Part shown: positions 47,408 to 59,039 of the stretch, in pieces | Numbering within the stretch: position 1 is the stretch's first letter | Layout: every line of letters begins with the position of its first letter | NCBI GenBank assembly: GCA_028583605.1 | Contig: CM053337.1 | Span: forward strand, 27,142,162-27,206,161 | Length of the DNA stretch: 64,000 bases | Direction: 5' to 3' | Origin: Dastarcus helophoroides | Taxonomy: Eukaryota; Arthropoda; Insecta; Coleoptera; Bothrideridae | Notes under the pieces: generated by a model | The model's input: only the letters and a program-made list of their open reading frames with translations | Told to the model about the DNA's origin: nothing | Databases searched by the model: none | Made by a program: the position numbers and the translations under genes

Positions 47408-50400
47408 CATTGGCATATAGAGGAGGGCGGGGTGGGCCGGGGCCACTACAGAATTGTCTGGTGCCCACCCCAGAATATTAGGTTACCAACCCAAAAATAA
47501 AACCCCCATATTTTATGATATCATAATACAAAACTTATTTTAAAATTTCTGAAAGTCTGAAAAATGAAACAATCTGTTGTACAGTTATCCTTCGCATTAC
47601 GGGATTCCAGTGATAAAAACGTGTGCTTTGTGACAAAGTGACTCGACGCAATATCATAAAATAATATCATAAAATGCCTCTCCGGCCATAAATACTACCA
47701 GATTGGACCCACTAACTCTAACTTCGATAATTCTAGTTTCAATTTAAAATTTTTAGAAAAAAAAACAGAAAATTTTTACAAAAGGTTCACAGTATAGAAA
47801 GAGAGAAAAAAAATTAATTTTAAGTCGACATTTTGGGGGGAAAAATGAAATCTTTGTGTTGGACCAAAATTTTGAGAGAAGAATTAAATTTTCAAGAATA
47901 TCCAAATTGACAAAGATAAAAATACTGATAAAAATGTCGATTGTCAAAATTCAAACTTTGAGAAATTTCCTGAATAAATTAAATTTGGAAAAAACTGAAA
48001 TAACCAACAATATTTTCCTCAGAATTTTACTTTATTTAAATTTTAATATAATCGAAATACTTTTTTTTAATATTCCAAACATATTATTCTAGAAATTATG
48101 ACGTTTTATTAACATTTTGTTCCGATTTTAAAAAAATTAATCGAATTTTGAGTAAAAGCCTAAATTTCGAGGAAGTAGAAATTTTCAGAAACAAAACTTC
48201 AAAATCTGAGATATATTCTGTTCCGAGAATAAAACGAATTTAGAGAAACAAGTGGAAATCTTTTTTTTTTGTTGGTGGAACAGACCTGCCCTTGGTTATG
48301 TTCCAAAGCTAATATACAAATCTTGTCCCCTGAAACCAAAAAATATTAAAAAATACAACAGAAATTGCTCTAACTCGTTTCAATAGCCAAGCTATCATCT
48401 TCAGAAAGATACTAATTTGAGATACTGTATCTCTCCGAAGATGATAGATTGGCTATCGGAACGCGTTATAGCAACTTTTGTGGTTTCTGTTTTTGTCTTT
48501 CTTGGTTTCAGAGGACAAGATTTGTATAACAAGTGGGAGTCCACAAAATCAAATTAAAAAAAATCAGTAAAAACGGAACATTAATAAAAACGAATTTCGA
48601 AAAAGACTGTCAAAATTTCGAGAAAATGATCGACATTTCTATAAAATATTCAAATTTCTAAGAAAAGGCAAGAAAGTGCGGAAAAAGTAGAATTCAGAAA
48701 AAGTTATAATTTCGAGAAAAGGTCAAAATTTTCACAGAATCAAACTTCCTTCTGGAAAAATTTGAAATATCGAAAAATCAAATAAGACAAAATTTTCGAA
48801 GGTCGAATTTTGTGAAGAAAAAAGTCGAATTAAAAAAAATCGCAATTAGGCAGAAATATTTACTTTTTTATTTAAATGTTAACATAATATTTAAATTTCG
48901 GTACAGAAATTCAATTTTTTTCATTAAATACAAAAGTATTTTCTCAACATGGCTGCTTTTGTATTCATATTCCATATTCCATTCCGATCAAAGTTAGAGA
49001 ACATAGATGAATTTAGAGAAAGTAGAAATTTCAAAAAGAGCCAATTTCGGGGAAAAAGTCTAGAATTCCAGAAACATAAAATATTTCGAGATAAAAGTCG
49101 AAATGTCAAAAATAAGGCAAACTTTAATATGTCTATATATTTCGACTTTTTCAAATTACACCTTCCGGAAATTTGAAAAAGTCGAAATATATAGAAAAAA
49201 AGAAGAATATTAAGAAAAAGAGCAGAATTTTGAAACAACATGAATACGTATTGAGAAAAATGGCGAAATTTCGAAAATAAAAACGATTAAAAGAACATTC
49301 CAAAAAAAGGAATTTTGAGAATAAAAGCGAAATTTCGAATTTTGATGGTAAGGAAACTTTTAGGAAAAAGGCAGATTTGAAGAAGGAAAGTCAAGATTTC
49401 GATAAAAAGACGAACTTCAAGCAGAAAGTCGAAACTTTCAGAAATATTGAATATCAAATTTTCAGATATAAAATCAAGATTTCGAAAAAAAAAGCAAACT
49501 CTAAGAAACTAGTCAAAACTTTTGGAAAATTAGATTCTATAAGGTTGGAATTTTCATAAAAATCCAAATGTTAAGAAAAATGAAGAAATTTGTAGAAAGA
49601 GGCGAAATTTTGAGAAATCGGCTTAAAATCTTCAAGTGAAACTTCAAAATTGGGAGGAAATTCGAAATTGTTCAAAGAATATCAAAAAAATTGAAAATTT
49701 TGCATAGAAAGTTGATTTGGTGAAAGTTAAATTTTGATAAAAAAAGGTTTCATTTTGAAAATTTTTACTTTTAAAAAGACAAATTTTGAAGAAAAAATCA
49801 AGATTTTCAGATAAAAACAAACTTGGACGAAAATATTGAGATTTTTGGAAACATAAAGGATTGGATTTGAAATAAAATCAAAATTTCTAAAAAGAACCAA
49901 TTTTGAGAAAAATATGGACATCTCGAAAAAAATCACAAAAGCAAAAACAGATTTTGAAAAAAATTTGAAATTTCGAGAAGAACGAAATTTTTAAAAAAAT
50001 CAAAAATTCGAAAACACATTCCAAATTTTATACAAATTCGAAATTTTTCGGAGAAAGCCAACATGTGCCATAAATTAGAGAATTTTTTTTTCAAAAATCA
50101 CGAAATGTGAAAAAAATTGAAATTATCGGCAAATGTCGAAATTTCAAGTAAAGTACGAATTCAGAAGAAAAAATGGAAATTTCAATTGAATATAAATTTT
50201 CAGCGACTTTAAGAGCCAGGGGAGCAAGTACCCTATCCTGCCCTATTCTAGATACGCCTATGAATATAAATAGTTTTAGCTACACAACTTGTATCATATA
50301 TGTTAAATATGGCAATAGATCGTTTGAATTTTTTTTAATAATTCATGGTAAATGAAGACGATCTGTAAACTTAAATTGCAAGTTTAATCGTACGTCGTCC

Positions 50401-51540
50401 GTTAAGTACGATTCACGTATAACTCGTCGGCTGTACTTAACAAATTTGGATATTATAAAATCAAAATTTTAAAATTTAAACAGCAAACACTTTAAAGTAC
50501 AAAATTAACAAAAGTAAAAGCTGAAACAGAAAAAAATTCAAAATTAAAAAAAAACACATTAAATCCTTAAAATATTGAGAATCAGTTGAAATTTTGAGGT
50601 TAAATTCAAAATATTTGAAAGAAAATGAATCTAAAAATATTTTTAAAAAAGTCAATTTTCTAAAAAATTGCGAATTTGTTTAATAATTTTTTCGACATTT
50701 CGGTTCTTAAGTGGAAGTGGTAGAGTAAAATATCCTTTGCAGAAAAATCTGATGTTATAGAAAATATTTAAATAATTAAGTTAAATATGAAGAGGAAATC
50801 TAAATTAAGCGTTTGTATTGGAAATGTAGTTTTACATGAAAGTGTAAAATAGAATACTATTAAAAAAAACTGAAATTAAATTTAAAGTAATTATTTAGAA
50901 AATAAAATGAAAATTGTTTTGAAATGACATTTCGATCATGAAGTCAAGATTTTGAGGGAAAAAGTCAAAACTGCATTTCAAATCGCAATTTAGAAAAATA
51001 TCACAGTTTTAATTAAAAAATGGGGCTTTAACAAATTTTCAGGTTAAAAATTGAAACTTCGAAAAAAAAACTAGAGGCGTCGAAAAAATTCAAAATCTCT
51101 TGAAAAAGTCGAATCTTTTACTTACGTGAAAAGGTCAGAAAAAATTGAAAGTGTTAAATTTATGAAATTTTAGATTTAATAAGTAAATGGAAATTTGGAG
51201 ATTCACATTTTGAAAAAAAATGGACCCAGAAGAAAATTCCTAATTTACAAATAATTTTTTGATTTAAACAATTTAAATTTAGTTATATATAGAAAATCAA
51301 AACACATCGAAAAAAACGTTACTCCCGAAAAACTGTTAAACGTTTTTGTAGAAAAAAATGGAAAATTAAAGTGATTTAATAATTAGTTAATTAATGCAGC
51401 AATCAAAATGCTGAAAATCTTTTTGGGTAATGTTATTTAAAGCAACATTCTACAAATTTATTAACGAAATCATCATTTCAAATTTAAATTATCTTTATTT
51501 TGTACATTTATTCGTCATCATTTTTCTACAATTTAAAAAA
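47408..51540 (+). mobile_element. CATTGGCGTA-type family, copy B (3' end truncated)
   Basis: Begins CATTGGCATATAGAGG followed by G/C-rich GGCGGGGTGGGCC and the segment missing from copy A. An internal terminus ...TAGATACGCCTATG ends at 50262. Measured to that point the flanks are AATACAAT (47400-47407) and AATATAAA (50263-50270), six of eight matching. The outer segment continues to about 51540 but lacks the last 55 bp seen in copy A. Interior frames are composition artefacts. Confidence 0.65.
48261..48527. mobile_element. Palindromic hammerhead-like element (copy 7)
   Basis: The same insertion as copy 3, in the homologous place of copy B, with the same TSD (48247-48260, 48528-48541). The right arm has CCGAAGA, GATAGA/GGCTATC and GGAACGCGTT, so the core is mutated. 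Confidence 0.8.
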
Positions 51541-52746
51541 TTATCTTTAAACTGTCTCCAGTAAAGTGCACTTCTGTGTAAAAACGCCTCCAGAAAGACG
51601 AAATTCTCTAATCAAACACAAGTTTGGAGTCAACTAGAGAAAATTCGTTTAATTGTCTAGATGTTGACAAACGTTTTCGTAATATTTTGGTAAGTTAAAT
51701 TAATTATATCACAGCAAACATGATTCAAAATGTTATATATCAAAATTTTGAATTTAATCTTGAATTTTTGTAATTGTCATTTTCTTAAACCCAAAATCTA
51801 AAAGTAAGTTGACCTTAAGAATTACTATCTAAAACTCGAGAAAAGCCATAATTTATGGAAAAAAATATTTGAAATCAAAATTTAAAAAAATAAGCTGTAA
51901 AATCTGCAAGGCAATTTTAAATTAGGAATTTTAGAAAACGTATCCAAATTTCAAAAAGTCGAATCAATTAAAAACTATCAAAATTGAACATTTTCTAAAA
52001 ATTTTGAAGTTTGGAGCAAAGAAAAAATTTTGAGGTTTCTTAAAACTCAAAATACTCAGTGAAAAGTTTTTAAAAAAGTTTAAATGTCGAGAGAGAAAAA
52101 TCAAAATATTTCAAAAAAATCTGAATTTTGAACCACTGCCAATGTGAGAATTTTGAAAGAAAAAACCAAAATTATTTTTTTTTTCACAATTTCGACATTA
52201 ATTTTAACATTTTTAAACTTGAAAACACGTAAAAATTTTATAAATCAAGTTTTCCCCAGAATATAATGTCGTGATTAAAAGTAAAAAAAGATATGTCAAT
52301 GTTGAATTTAAAACGTCGAACTTTTTTCCGAAGTTTTCATTTTGAAGTCAAAATTTTGAGAAAAAAGTAAAATTTTCGAAATCAAAATTGAAATATCAAA
52401 ACAAGTCTACTTAACTTTGAGTTAAAATGGTTAGTTAAAAGTTGTAAAAAAAATCCTGAGTTTTAAATCCTGAAATCAATCAAATGTTGTGTAAAACTTA
52501 TTTATTTGTAAAAAAAATTGACATTTTGGAATAAATTTATAGAAGAAATTTGTATAAGATTATTTAAAAATGTCTTCCCAAAATTATGGCCTTAGAACAG
52601 ACTTTCAATTTTTAGTAACGAGTAAAATATTCTAAATTTATAATTTAAAAATATTACAAATTTCAAATTTTCTTGAAATTTCGTGTTGAATCTCGAAAAT
52701 GTGTTTGTATATAAAACTCGAGTTTCTCTTAAAATTTAATTCTTTT
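51541..52746. repeat. AT-rich DNA inside the nested element
   Basis: Low to moderate complexity; no frame of note. Confidence 0.4.
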
Positions 52747-52758
52747 CCCAAATACGTA
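52747..52758 (+). repeat. Left target-site duplication of the Penelope-like insertion
   Basis: CCCAAATACGTA, repeated exactly at 53576-53587. Confidence 0.85.
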
Positions 52759-52822
52759 AGACCAAAAAAGATTTCACCCCTTTACCACATCGGGAATTAA
52801 ATAAATAATTACGCGATACGTA

Positions 52823-52848
52823 TTTCGCCAGCAGAACTGGCATTTTCA
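52823..52848 (-). ncRNA. Hammerhead-like fold in the left arm
   Basis: On the minus strand: TGAAAAT, stem GCCAG, loop TTCTG, stem CTGGC, GAAA, then TACG...CGTA, which can form stem III. The conserved CTGANGA is replaced by TTGAAAA, so cleavage is doubtful. The right arm repeats the fold at 53450-53475 on + with TATG...CGTA. Confidence 0.45.
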
Positions 52849-52945
52849 AGCGCACTAATCTAAAAAGATTAGCAAAAGATGCATCGACGTCATCTGCATT
52901 GAGATTCAAATCGATAATGGCGGTCTTTTGCTTTCTTTCCTATTT

Positions 52946-53425
52946 CTAATTGTTTAACACATCTGGTGCATGCAATTTTGACTTGCCACAAATAGCCTTC
53001 AATAAACTGGAGGCCGCCAATGGTCCTTTATCTCCGTTAAGCTTAACTGGCCTCTGATTGATATAAATTGTTTCGTATGCATCAAGTTCTCTGCTATTTG
53101 TGACCGATCTTAACAATTTTAAATTTTCAATATTAATTTTGCGTCCTGTACTTATCATATGTAGGGTGACACTTGATTTTTCTTCTTTATTGAATCTAAA
53201 ATGAGCGATATGTTTTTTAAATCTGGTTTTAATGGATCTCTTGGTCTGTCCAATATATGATAAATTACAATTGTTACAGTTTATTTCGTAAATTCCAGAA
53301 TTCTCAAGCTTGTCCAATTTATCTTTCGCATTACCCAAATTTTTGCGGAGAGTGTTATTGGCTGTGTACACTACTTTTACGTTGTTTTCTTTTAGAACTT
53401 TATTAATTTTATTAGTGATATTTGG
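52946..53425 (-). pseudogene. C-terminal GIY-YIG endonuclease part of a Penelope-like polyprotein
   Basis: The open frame runs about 159 codons to its stop, with no start of its own: the 5' side is cut where the arm begins, and the readable protein opens PNITNKINKVLKENN. SGIYEINCNNCNLSYIGQT is the GIY-YIG core (both motifs intact, with the CxxC-like NCNNC insert typical of Penelope-type enzymes). It is followed by KRSIKTRFKKH, with the conserved Arg, and LDAYETIYI with the catalytic Glu. This domain nicks target DNA for priming. The reverse transcriptase domain is absent, so the copy is 5'-truncated. The frame itself is uninterrupted, which suggests a fairly young insertion; it is still unlikely to be expressed as a working element. 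Confidence 0.9.
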
Positions 53426-53587
53426 GTAAAATGATTAGATTAGTGCACGTGAAAATGCCAGTTCTGCTGGCGAAATATGTATGGCGTAATTATTTATTTA
53501 ATTGCCGATGTGGTAAAGGGGTGAAACCTTCTTTGGACTTAATCACAAGCCACAGTGTTTAGTTCAGTGCTTTAGCCCAAATACGTA

Positions 53588-54890
53588 GTTTAACCTTTAA
53601 ATTTAAAGCTGCAAAATTCAATAATTTTTATAAAATTTCAAATACAAGGTCGAAATGTCGAATAGAAAAAAGAAATGTCAAGAAAAATTTGAATTATTTT
53701 TAAAAAATTCTCAAAAATTCAAAAATGTAAGCTTCAAACGAAATCCAAAATTTAAAAGTCAACATTTCGGGGAAAAAATCAAATATTTGAGTCAAAAATA
53801 AAAATTACAAGTTTTATGGTGAAAACTCGAGAATAAACTCGAAATTTTAAGAATTTATTAATTTGAAAATACATATGCTTTTTACAAATATCCTGACTAT
53901 AACCTAAACTTTAAGTTTTTTCAAATTTTCGAGTACACTTCTTAATCTTGACACGGTTCTTCAAAGTTTTGGCCTTAATTGCAAAGTTTCGAAATTTTTT
54001 GCAAAATTTTGAACCTAATCTTGAAAGTTTGGCCCTTTAATAAAGAAAGTTTTACTTTAATCTTGAAATTTTGACTTTTTTCTTCAAAAATTTAATTCTA
54101 TACTCGAAAACTGATGTTTTTTTTTTCATTTTCACTGGAAACCCAAAAATAAATTTAAAATTGTAGATTCTTATGAAATGTCTTTTACTAAAAAATCAGG
54201 CTTTTGACCTTCAATTATTTTGTTGAAAATTCAATTTAAAACTTTAAATTTTAGTTTTATTCTAGACATGTTCATTTATTTTCAAATTTCAATCCAAAAT
54301 GTTGTCGTTGATTACTGAGATTTCAAGACAATTTTTATTGTTGCTTTTGGTCGAATTTTCTTTTTTCTCAAAATTTCAAATTCAGTACTTAACTTTTTTC
54401 CTAAAATAATTACTTTAAACCCTTAATTTTGACTCAGGGATTTTAATTTTAATTTTTAAATTTCCATCCTAATCCCGAAATTTTGACTTTGTTTCGAAAT
54501 TTTCAGTTTAAACAGTTTTCGGTTTGTTTCTAAATAACAGCCTTTCTTTCATAATTACTATTTTCACTTTTGTAATAAATTTCGATTGTAAACTAGAAAG
54601 TTCAGAAACATTTGTATTTTAATGTAAACTTTCGAATTTTCTTGTCAAAAATTCGATTTCAATTTTCACACTAGTTGTTCACTTAAAAACTGAAAATTTC
54701 TTCCTTTGGTGTGACTTTTGTTCTTATATGTATTTTTAAAATGTCGACCTTTCAAAATATTTTATAAACTTTAAATTATTTCAAAACTTCAACGTTTTTC
54801 TCTCAATTTAAAGTTGGCTTTTTCAATATTGTTCTTTTTTCGAATAGTTTTTGTTATAAGTTTTAAATTTCTTTTGTAATGTTTCTCACT
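53588..54890. repeat. AT-rich degenerate repeat inside the nested element
   Basis: No gene seen. Confidence 0.45.
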
Positions 54891-55055
54891 ATGACCCTGC
54901 CTTTTCTTGGTTATTGTTTTGACCTTTTAGTGCCTTTTTTAGAGTATTTTTTCTATTTAATGCCTTTTTTAGCTATTCCTTTTTGGCTAATTCAACGTTT
55001 TGTTCACCTTTTTACCTTATTTGATTGTGCCTAAAATCCAGTCTCTAATTATCAA

Positions 55056-55884
55056 TAATGTCGATATTTTCATAAGGGATTATCGATACTATCGATAGTA
55101 AAAACTGTCGATATTTCTAACGCTAGTATAAGCCTTTGCGATGTTATTCGCATTGTTTATAAATCATGTTTTGTAAATAGCACACATGATAACAAAGTTG
55201 TCCCTAATAATAACATTCTTAGTCATGTTCTCATATTTGTTTCGATTTTTTTACAATCTGTATTAAGAAAATAAAGTAAAAGTAAAAGCAAACACACACT
55301 ACTTTTTTCTAAGAAATTTTTAATTATATTCTTATTGCGTTCCGAAATGCCTCATTAGCAACTTAATTAAATAAGGAAACACTAACATATGTTCAAATTT
55401 ATTAATATGTCAGCTTCAATGATAAATGATTCTTGGAAGCTGCCAGAATTATTTCTGGAAAAAATAAGTGAATCTGTATTCAAATTAGGATTAATCAAAG
55501 CAATATTCAGAGGTATTTTCAAAGAAAGTTTTCCTTATTATAGAGAGTCAGTCAAGTAGCTTTTACACTTTTTTTTAACAAAAATCTTTTTTGCACAAAA
55601 ATACATACATAAGCATTTGACTCCCATTTTAAAATTATTTTTTACTATACTTTGTGAATATATGTACTTGCGATGGTGCACTAAAGTTACCTTTTATTAA
55701 AGGAAACACCTTGAACATTGTTACATATTTCAATTTGCTGAACAATGCGAATTAAAATGATATCCCTGAAGGAAAACGGGAGGCAAATATTTATTTTTTA
55801 AAGTGAAGATGTTGAAATAAACATGTTGGTCTGTTTTTAAAAGTTTTATTAAATTTACGTGAAACATGAACGTATTTGAAACTG
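55056..55884. other. Island without a recognised gene
   Basis: AT-rich, ordinary complexity; includes tatcgatactatcgata at about 55081-55100. No domain-bearing frame. Confidence 0.35.
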
Positions 55885-56020
55885 TCATTTTATTTAATTT
55901 TTCTTTTGTCCCCTGAAACCAAGAAAAATTAAAAAACACAGCAAAGGTTGCTCTAATGCGTTTCGATAGCCAAGCTATCAAAGAGATACTGAACCTTTGT
56001 TGTGTTTTTTAATTTTTCTA
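55885..56020. mobile_element. Palindromic element (copy 8), mostly one arm
   Basis: The left arm runs from CCTGAAACCAAG to CGATAGCCAAGCTATC, and then AAAGAGATACTGA. The right arm is reduced to AACCTTTGTTGTGTTTTTTAA. AATTTTTCT occurs at both margins and may be a TSD, but it overlaps element-like sequence. Confidence 0.7.
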
Positions 56021-56378
56021 CTATCAATCCAAATATTTATTGAACTGATAATTGTGTTGATAATGTCTTAGATAAAAAGTGTTCATTCGCAATTCGCAAT
56101 GACTAACACAGTTTGCGACTGCGTTGAGTTCAATTTAATAAACTAGTACTAATTCCGAAAATATTCATTTAAATTCTAAATGAAATAATGTAAAAGACAA
56201 ATTTGATCTGCTATCCTTTACCTAAATCAATTTTTGTTGAAAAAAAATTGTTACTATATGGGTTAAAAAACTTTGAAATGCAAGCACCTATTTTTCCATA
56301 AAATATTTTTTTCTCAACAACTACTACGATATCAAAAAACCTCCGGTTTTCCGATAATCCGTGGCCCAATATCTACTA

Positions 56379-56512
56379 ACTTTATTAAAATGTAAATTTT
56401 ATCTTTAGAAATCTGGAAGAACAGGGGGGGGACGGTCATTTCTGACACATCTTGATCTGTATCTTTAAAACGATTGGACTAAAAAATATAAAAAAATATT
56501 TTAGCTCTTTCA
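56379..56512 (+). repeat. Direct repeat, copy 1 (pair with 57600-57735)
   Basis: About 130 bp shared with 57600-57735, including AAATTTTATCTTTAGAAATC, GGAAGAACAGGGGG, TTCATTTCTGACACAT-like sequence and GATCTGTATCTTTAAAACGA. Confidence 0.8.
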
Positions 56513-57599
56513 AGCCATTATCCAAAATATAGAGTTTTTTTAAATTTGGACTTTTTAAAATTTTCGACTTTTTAACAATTTTGACTTATCTAAAATTTTT
56601 ACTTTTATCCAAAATTCTTTTTCTTTATTTTCTTAAAATTTTGACATATCTCGACGGTTTCTCTAAAATTTAGTTTTGACTTTTTCAATTTAGATACTTC
56701 CAAATATCCCTTTTTTTTATTTCTGACCTTTTCAAAATTTTGAGTTTTAAATTTGTTTTTGAAAATTTCGATTATTATTTTCGAAATTTTGACTAAATTT
56801 TGTATTGAAAAATTTTTCTTTGTTGCTAATTTCAAATTTTTTAAAAATGTTGACTTTTTGTAAATTTTGCATTTAAAAAGCTTTTCTTTGCTGGTAATTT
56901 CGAATTTTCTTTAAATATTGACTCTGAAATTTTCTACTTTTTGAATATTTTGACTTCTAAGAGTTTTAATTTTTAGATAGCCCAATGATGCATCTCTATT
57001 ATTAAATTTTGTCTTGAAAATGTGGTTGAAAATTTGGAATTTCCAGTTTTTAAAAAAACTACAGTTCGAAATTTCCAGTTTTCATATATTTTGAGTTTTA
57101 CCAAAATTTCGACATGTTCTCAAAATTTTGAAACTTTTTGAAAGTTTTGACTTCTTTCTGAAAATTTCGTCTTCAAAATTCGGATTTTTTCTCGAAATTG
57201 TGTACCCTTTGTAAAACTGGCAAAATTTGTCTTTTTTGTACATTTCGACAATTCAAAATTTCCATTTTTTTAAATTTACATTTTTTCTTGTTTCAAAATA
57301 TTTTCGATCTCTTATTAAAACTTCTTGCAAACATTTGATTTATTTTGAAAATCGACATTTTTTCAAAAAGTATTTTTTTTCAAAATTTTAACTTTTTTGT
57401 AAATTTCGACTTATTTTACAAAAATATACTTTTTTTATATTTCGGTTTGAACATTTTTACTATTTTTAAAAATTTTGACATTTTGATTATTTCGTATTTT
57501 TCAAAATTTAGAGTTTTAAAGTTTTTTAACTATTCTGACTTTTTTAATTAAGCATTAAAATCTTTTCATTTGCCAAATATGTTTTACTGTTAACATCAC
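56513..57599. repeat. T-rich degenerate repeat between direct repeats
   Basis: Low complexity, no gene. Confidence 0.55.
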
Positions 57600-57735
57600 A
57601 ACCTTATTAAAATCTAAATTTTATCTTTAGAAATCCGGAAGAACAGGGGGACGTTCATTTCTGACACATTTTGATCTGTATCTTTAAAACGATTAGACCA
57701 AAAATTATTAAAAAAAAATATTTTAACTGTTTTAA
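57600..57735 (+). repeat. Direct repeat, copy 2 (pair with 56379-56512)
   Basis: Same orientation, about 1.2 kb downstream, T-rich repeat between. Could be the ends of a small element or a local duplication. Confidence 0.8.
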
Positions 57736-58338
57736 GTTATGGTCACACGATATATAAACTAAAACTCGATTTTTCGGAAACCTCCTTGTGACAGAGACGA
57801 GAGCAAGATTATAAAGGTTTCCTTTTTTCCTTTTAAGGTACGGAACCATAAAAAGGACAAAGATTGAAAAAAAGTCGAAATTTCGATAAAAGACAAATTT
57901 CGAGGCAATTTGCAATTTAGATTTAATTTCACAAAAAAAATAGAGAGAAAAAAGAACAAGTGAGGACAAAATCAAAATTTCGAGAAACACAAAATGACAA
58001 ATTTTAAGAAAAATGAAGAAAAAAAAATTCGAACTCGAAACAAGTCGAATTTTTTAATAAAAGGTCATTTTTTAAATAGTACCTGAGTCGAATTTTCCAT
58101 TAGAGAAAGGTGAAATTTTGGGAATAAAGAAATTTTGAAAAAAAGCAAAATTTCAAGAATAAATTAGAATCTCAAGAAAATGCATTTTAGAAAAAGAAAC
58201 CCTCTAAATTATATATAAAAATCGAATTTTAAAAAAATTAGAGACGAAGTTCCAATATTGGGGATAAAGTCGTACTTAAAAAGTTAACTTTTGGATAAAA
58301 AGAAGAATTTCAGAAAAAAAGTTATTTTTAGAAATATA

Positions 58339-58559
58339 TTTTGGTGGAACGGACTTGTCCTTGGTCAACTTCAAAAATTGAAACATAAATCCTGTCCCTG
58401 TTCCCTTAAACCAAGAAAGATTAAAAAATATAATAGAAGTTGCTCCAACGCGTTTCGACAGCCAAGCGATGATAGCTTGGCTGTCCAAACGCATTGGAGC
58501 AACCTCTGTTTTGTTTTTTAATCTTTCTTGGTTTCAAGAGACAGAAGTTGTGTTTCAAT
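58339..58559. mobile_element. Palindromic hammerhead-like element (copy 9) with 14-bp TSD
   Basis: Compact two-armed copy whose centre has collapsed, so the arms meet near GCCAAGCGATGATAGCTTGGC (58461-58480). It is flanked by TTTTTAGAAATATA at 58325-58338 and 58560-58573, a perfect 14-bp TSD. The right arm reads CAAACGCATT where GAAACGCGTT is usual. Confidence 0.85.
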
Positions 58560-58599
58560 TTTTTAGAAATATAAATTTTGCTTAACACAATTTTGACAG

Positions 58600-59030
58600 A
58601 AATAACAAATTTGGAAAAATGACAAAATTTAAGAAACAAATCGAAATTTTTGGAAATTGGAATTCAAGAAAGTAGATTTTTAGAAATGGTCGAATTTCTA
58701 AAAAAAATGAAAACTTTGAAATAAAAGGAAATTGAAATTTTCACAATCATGATTTCGAAAAAAAGTCGAAATTTAAAAAATGTATAAGAGAAAGTCAGGC
58801 TCTGAGAAAAAATTTGCATTAAAAAAAACGTTGACTTTAAAAATAACATCAAAAATTCAAAAAAAAACATAAACTTGGAAAAAACTTAAAATTTCATAAA
58901 AGATGAATTTTGTTATAAAAATCGAAACATTTTTTACGAAAGGTTCTTGATCCAATTTTTGAAGTAAAAACTTCTTTAAGCGCGTTGTATGATTGTAGAT
59001 AGGGGGAAGCTTATGATTTAGCGTTACCAT
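58600..59030. repeat. A-rich degenerate repeat
   Basis: Low complexity, no gene. Confidence 0.5.
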
Positions 59031-59039
59031 CACGCTAAT

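Larger units (their letters stand above)
52759..53575 (-). mobile_element. Penelope-like element remnant with inverted terminal arms
   Basis: The 817-bp insertion has about 100-bp arms that are reverse complements: TTTCACCCCTTTACCACATC (left) against the minus-strand reading of 53505-53527, and CGCCAGCAGAACTGGC in both. Between the arms lies the end of a Penelope-type reading frame with the GIY-YIG endonuclease; the RT is missing. The 12-bp TSD CCCAAATACGTA is perfect. The right end has about 35 bp not mirrored on the left. The arms correspond to the pLTRs of Penelope-like elements, whose copies often carry an inverted partial repeat. Confidence 0.85.
47188..55047. mobile_element. TAGAGAC-type hAT-like element, 7.9 kb, nested
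   Basis: Left end TAGAGACCGGATTTTAGG (47188) and right end, read on the minus strand as TAGAGACTGGATTTTAGG (55047 inward), are inverted. Both are flanked by ATTATCAA (47180-47187 and 55048-55055), a perfect 8-bp TSD that fits the hAT pattern with T at position 2 and A at position 7. CCTGCCTTTTC occurs subterminally at both ends (47221 and 54897). The element contains copy B of the CATTGGCGTA family, palindromic copy 7 and the Penelope-like insertion. I see no transposase. Confidence 0.7.
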
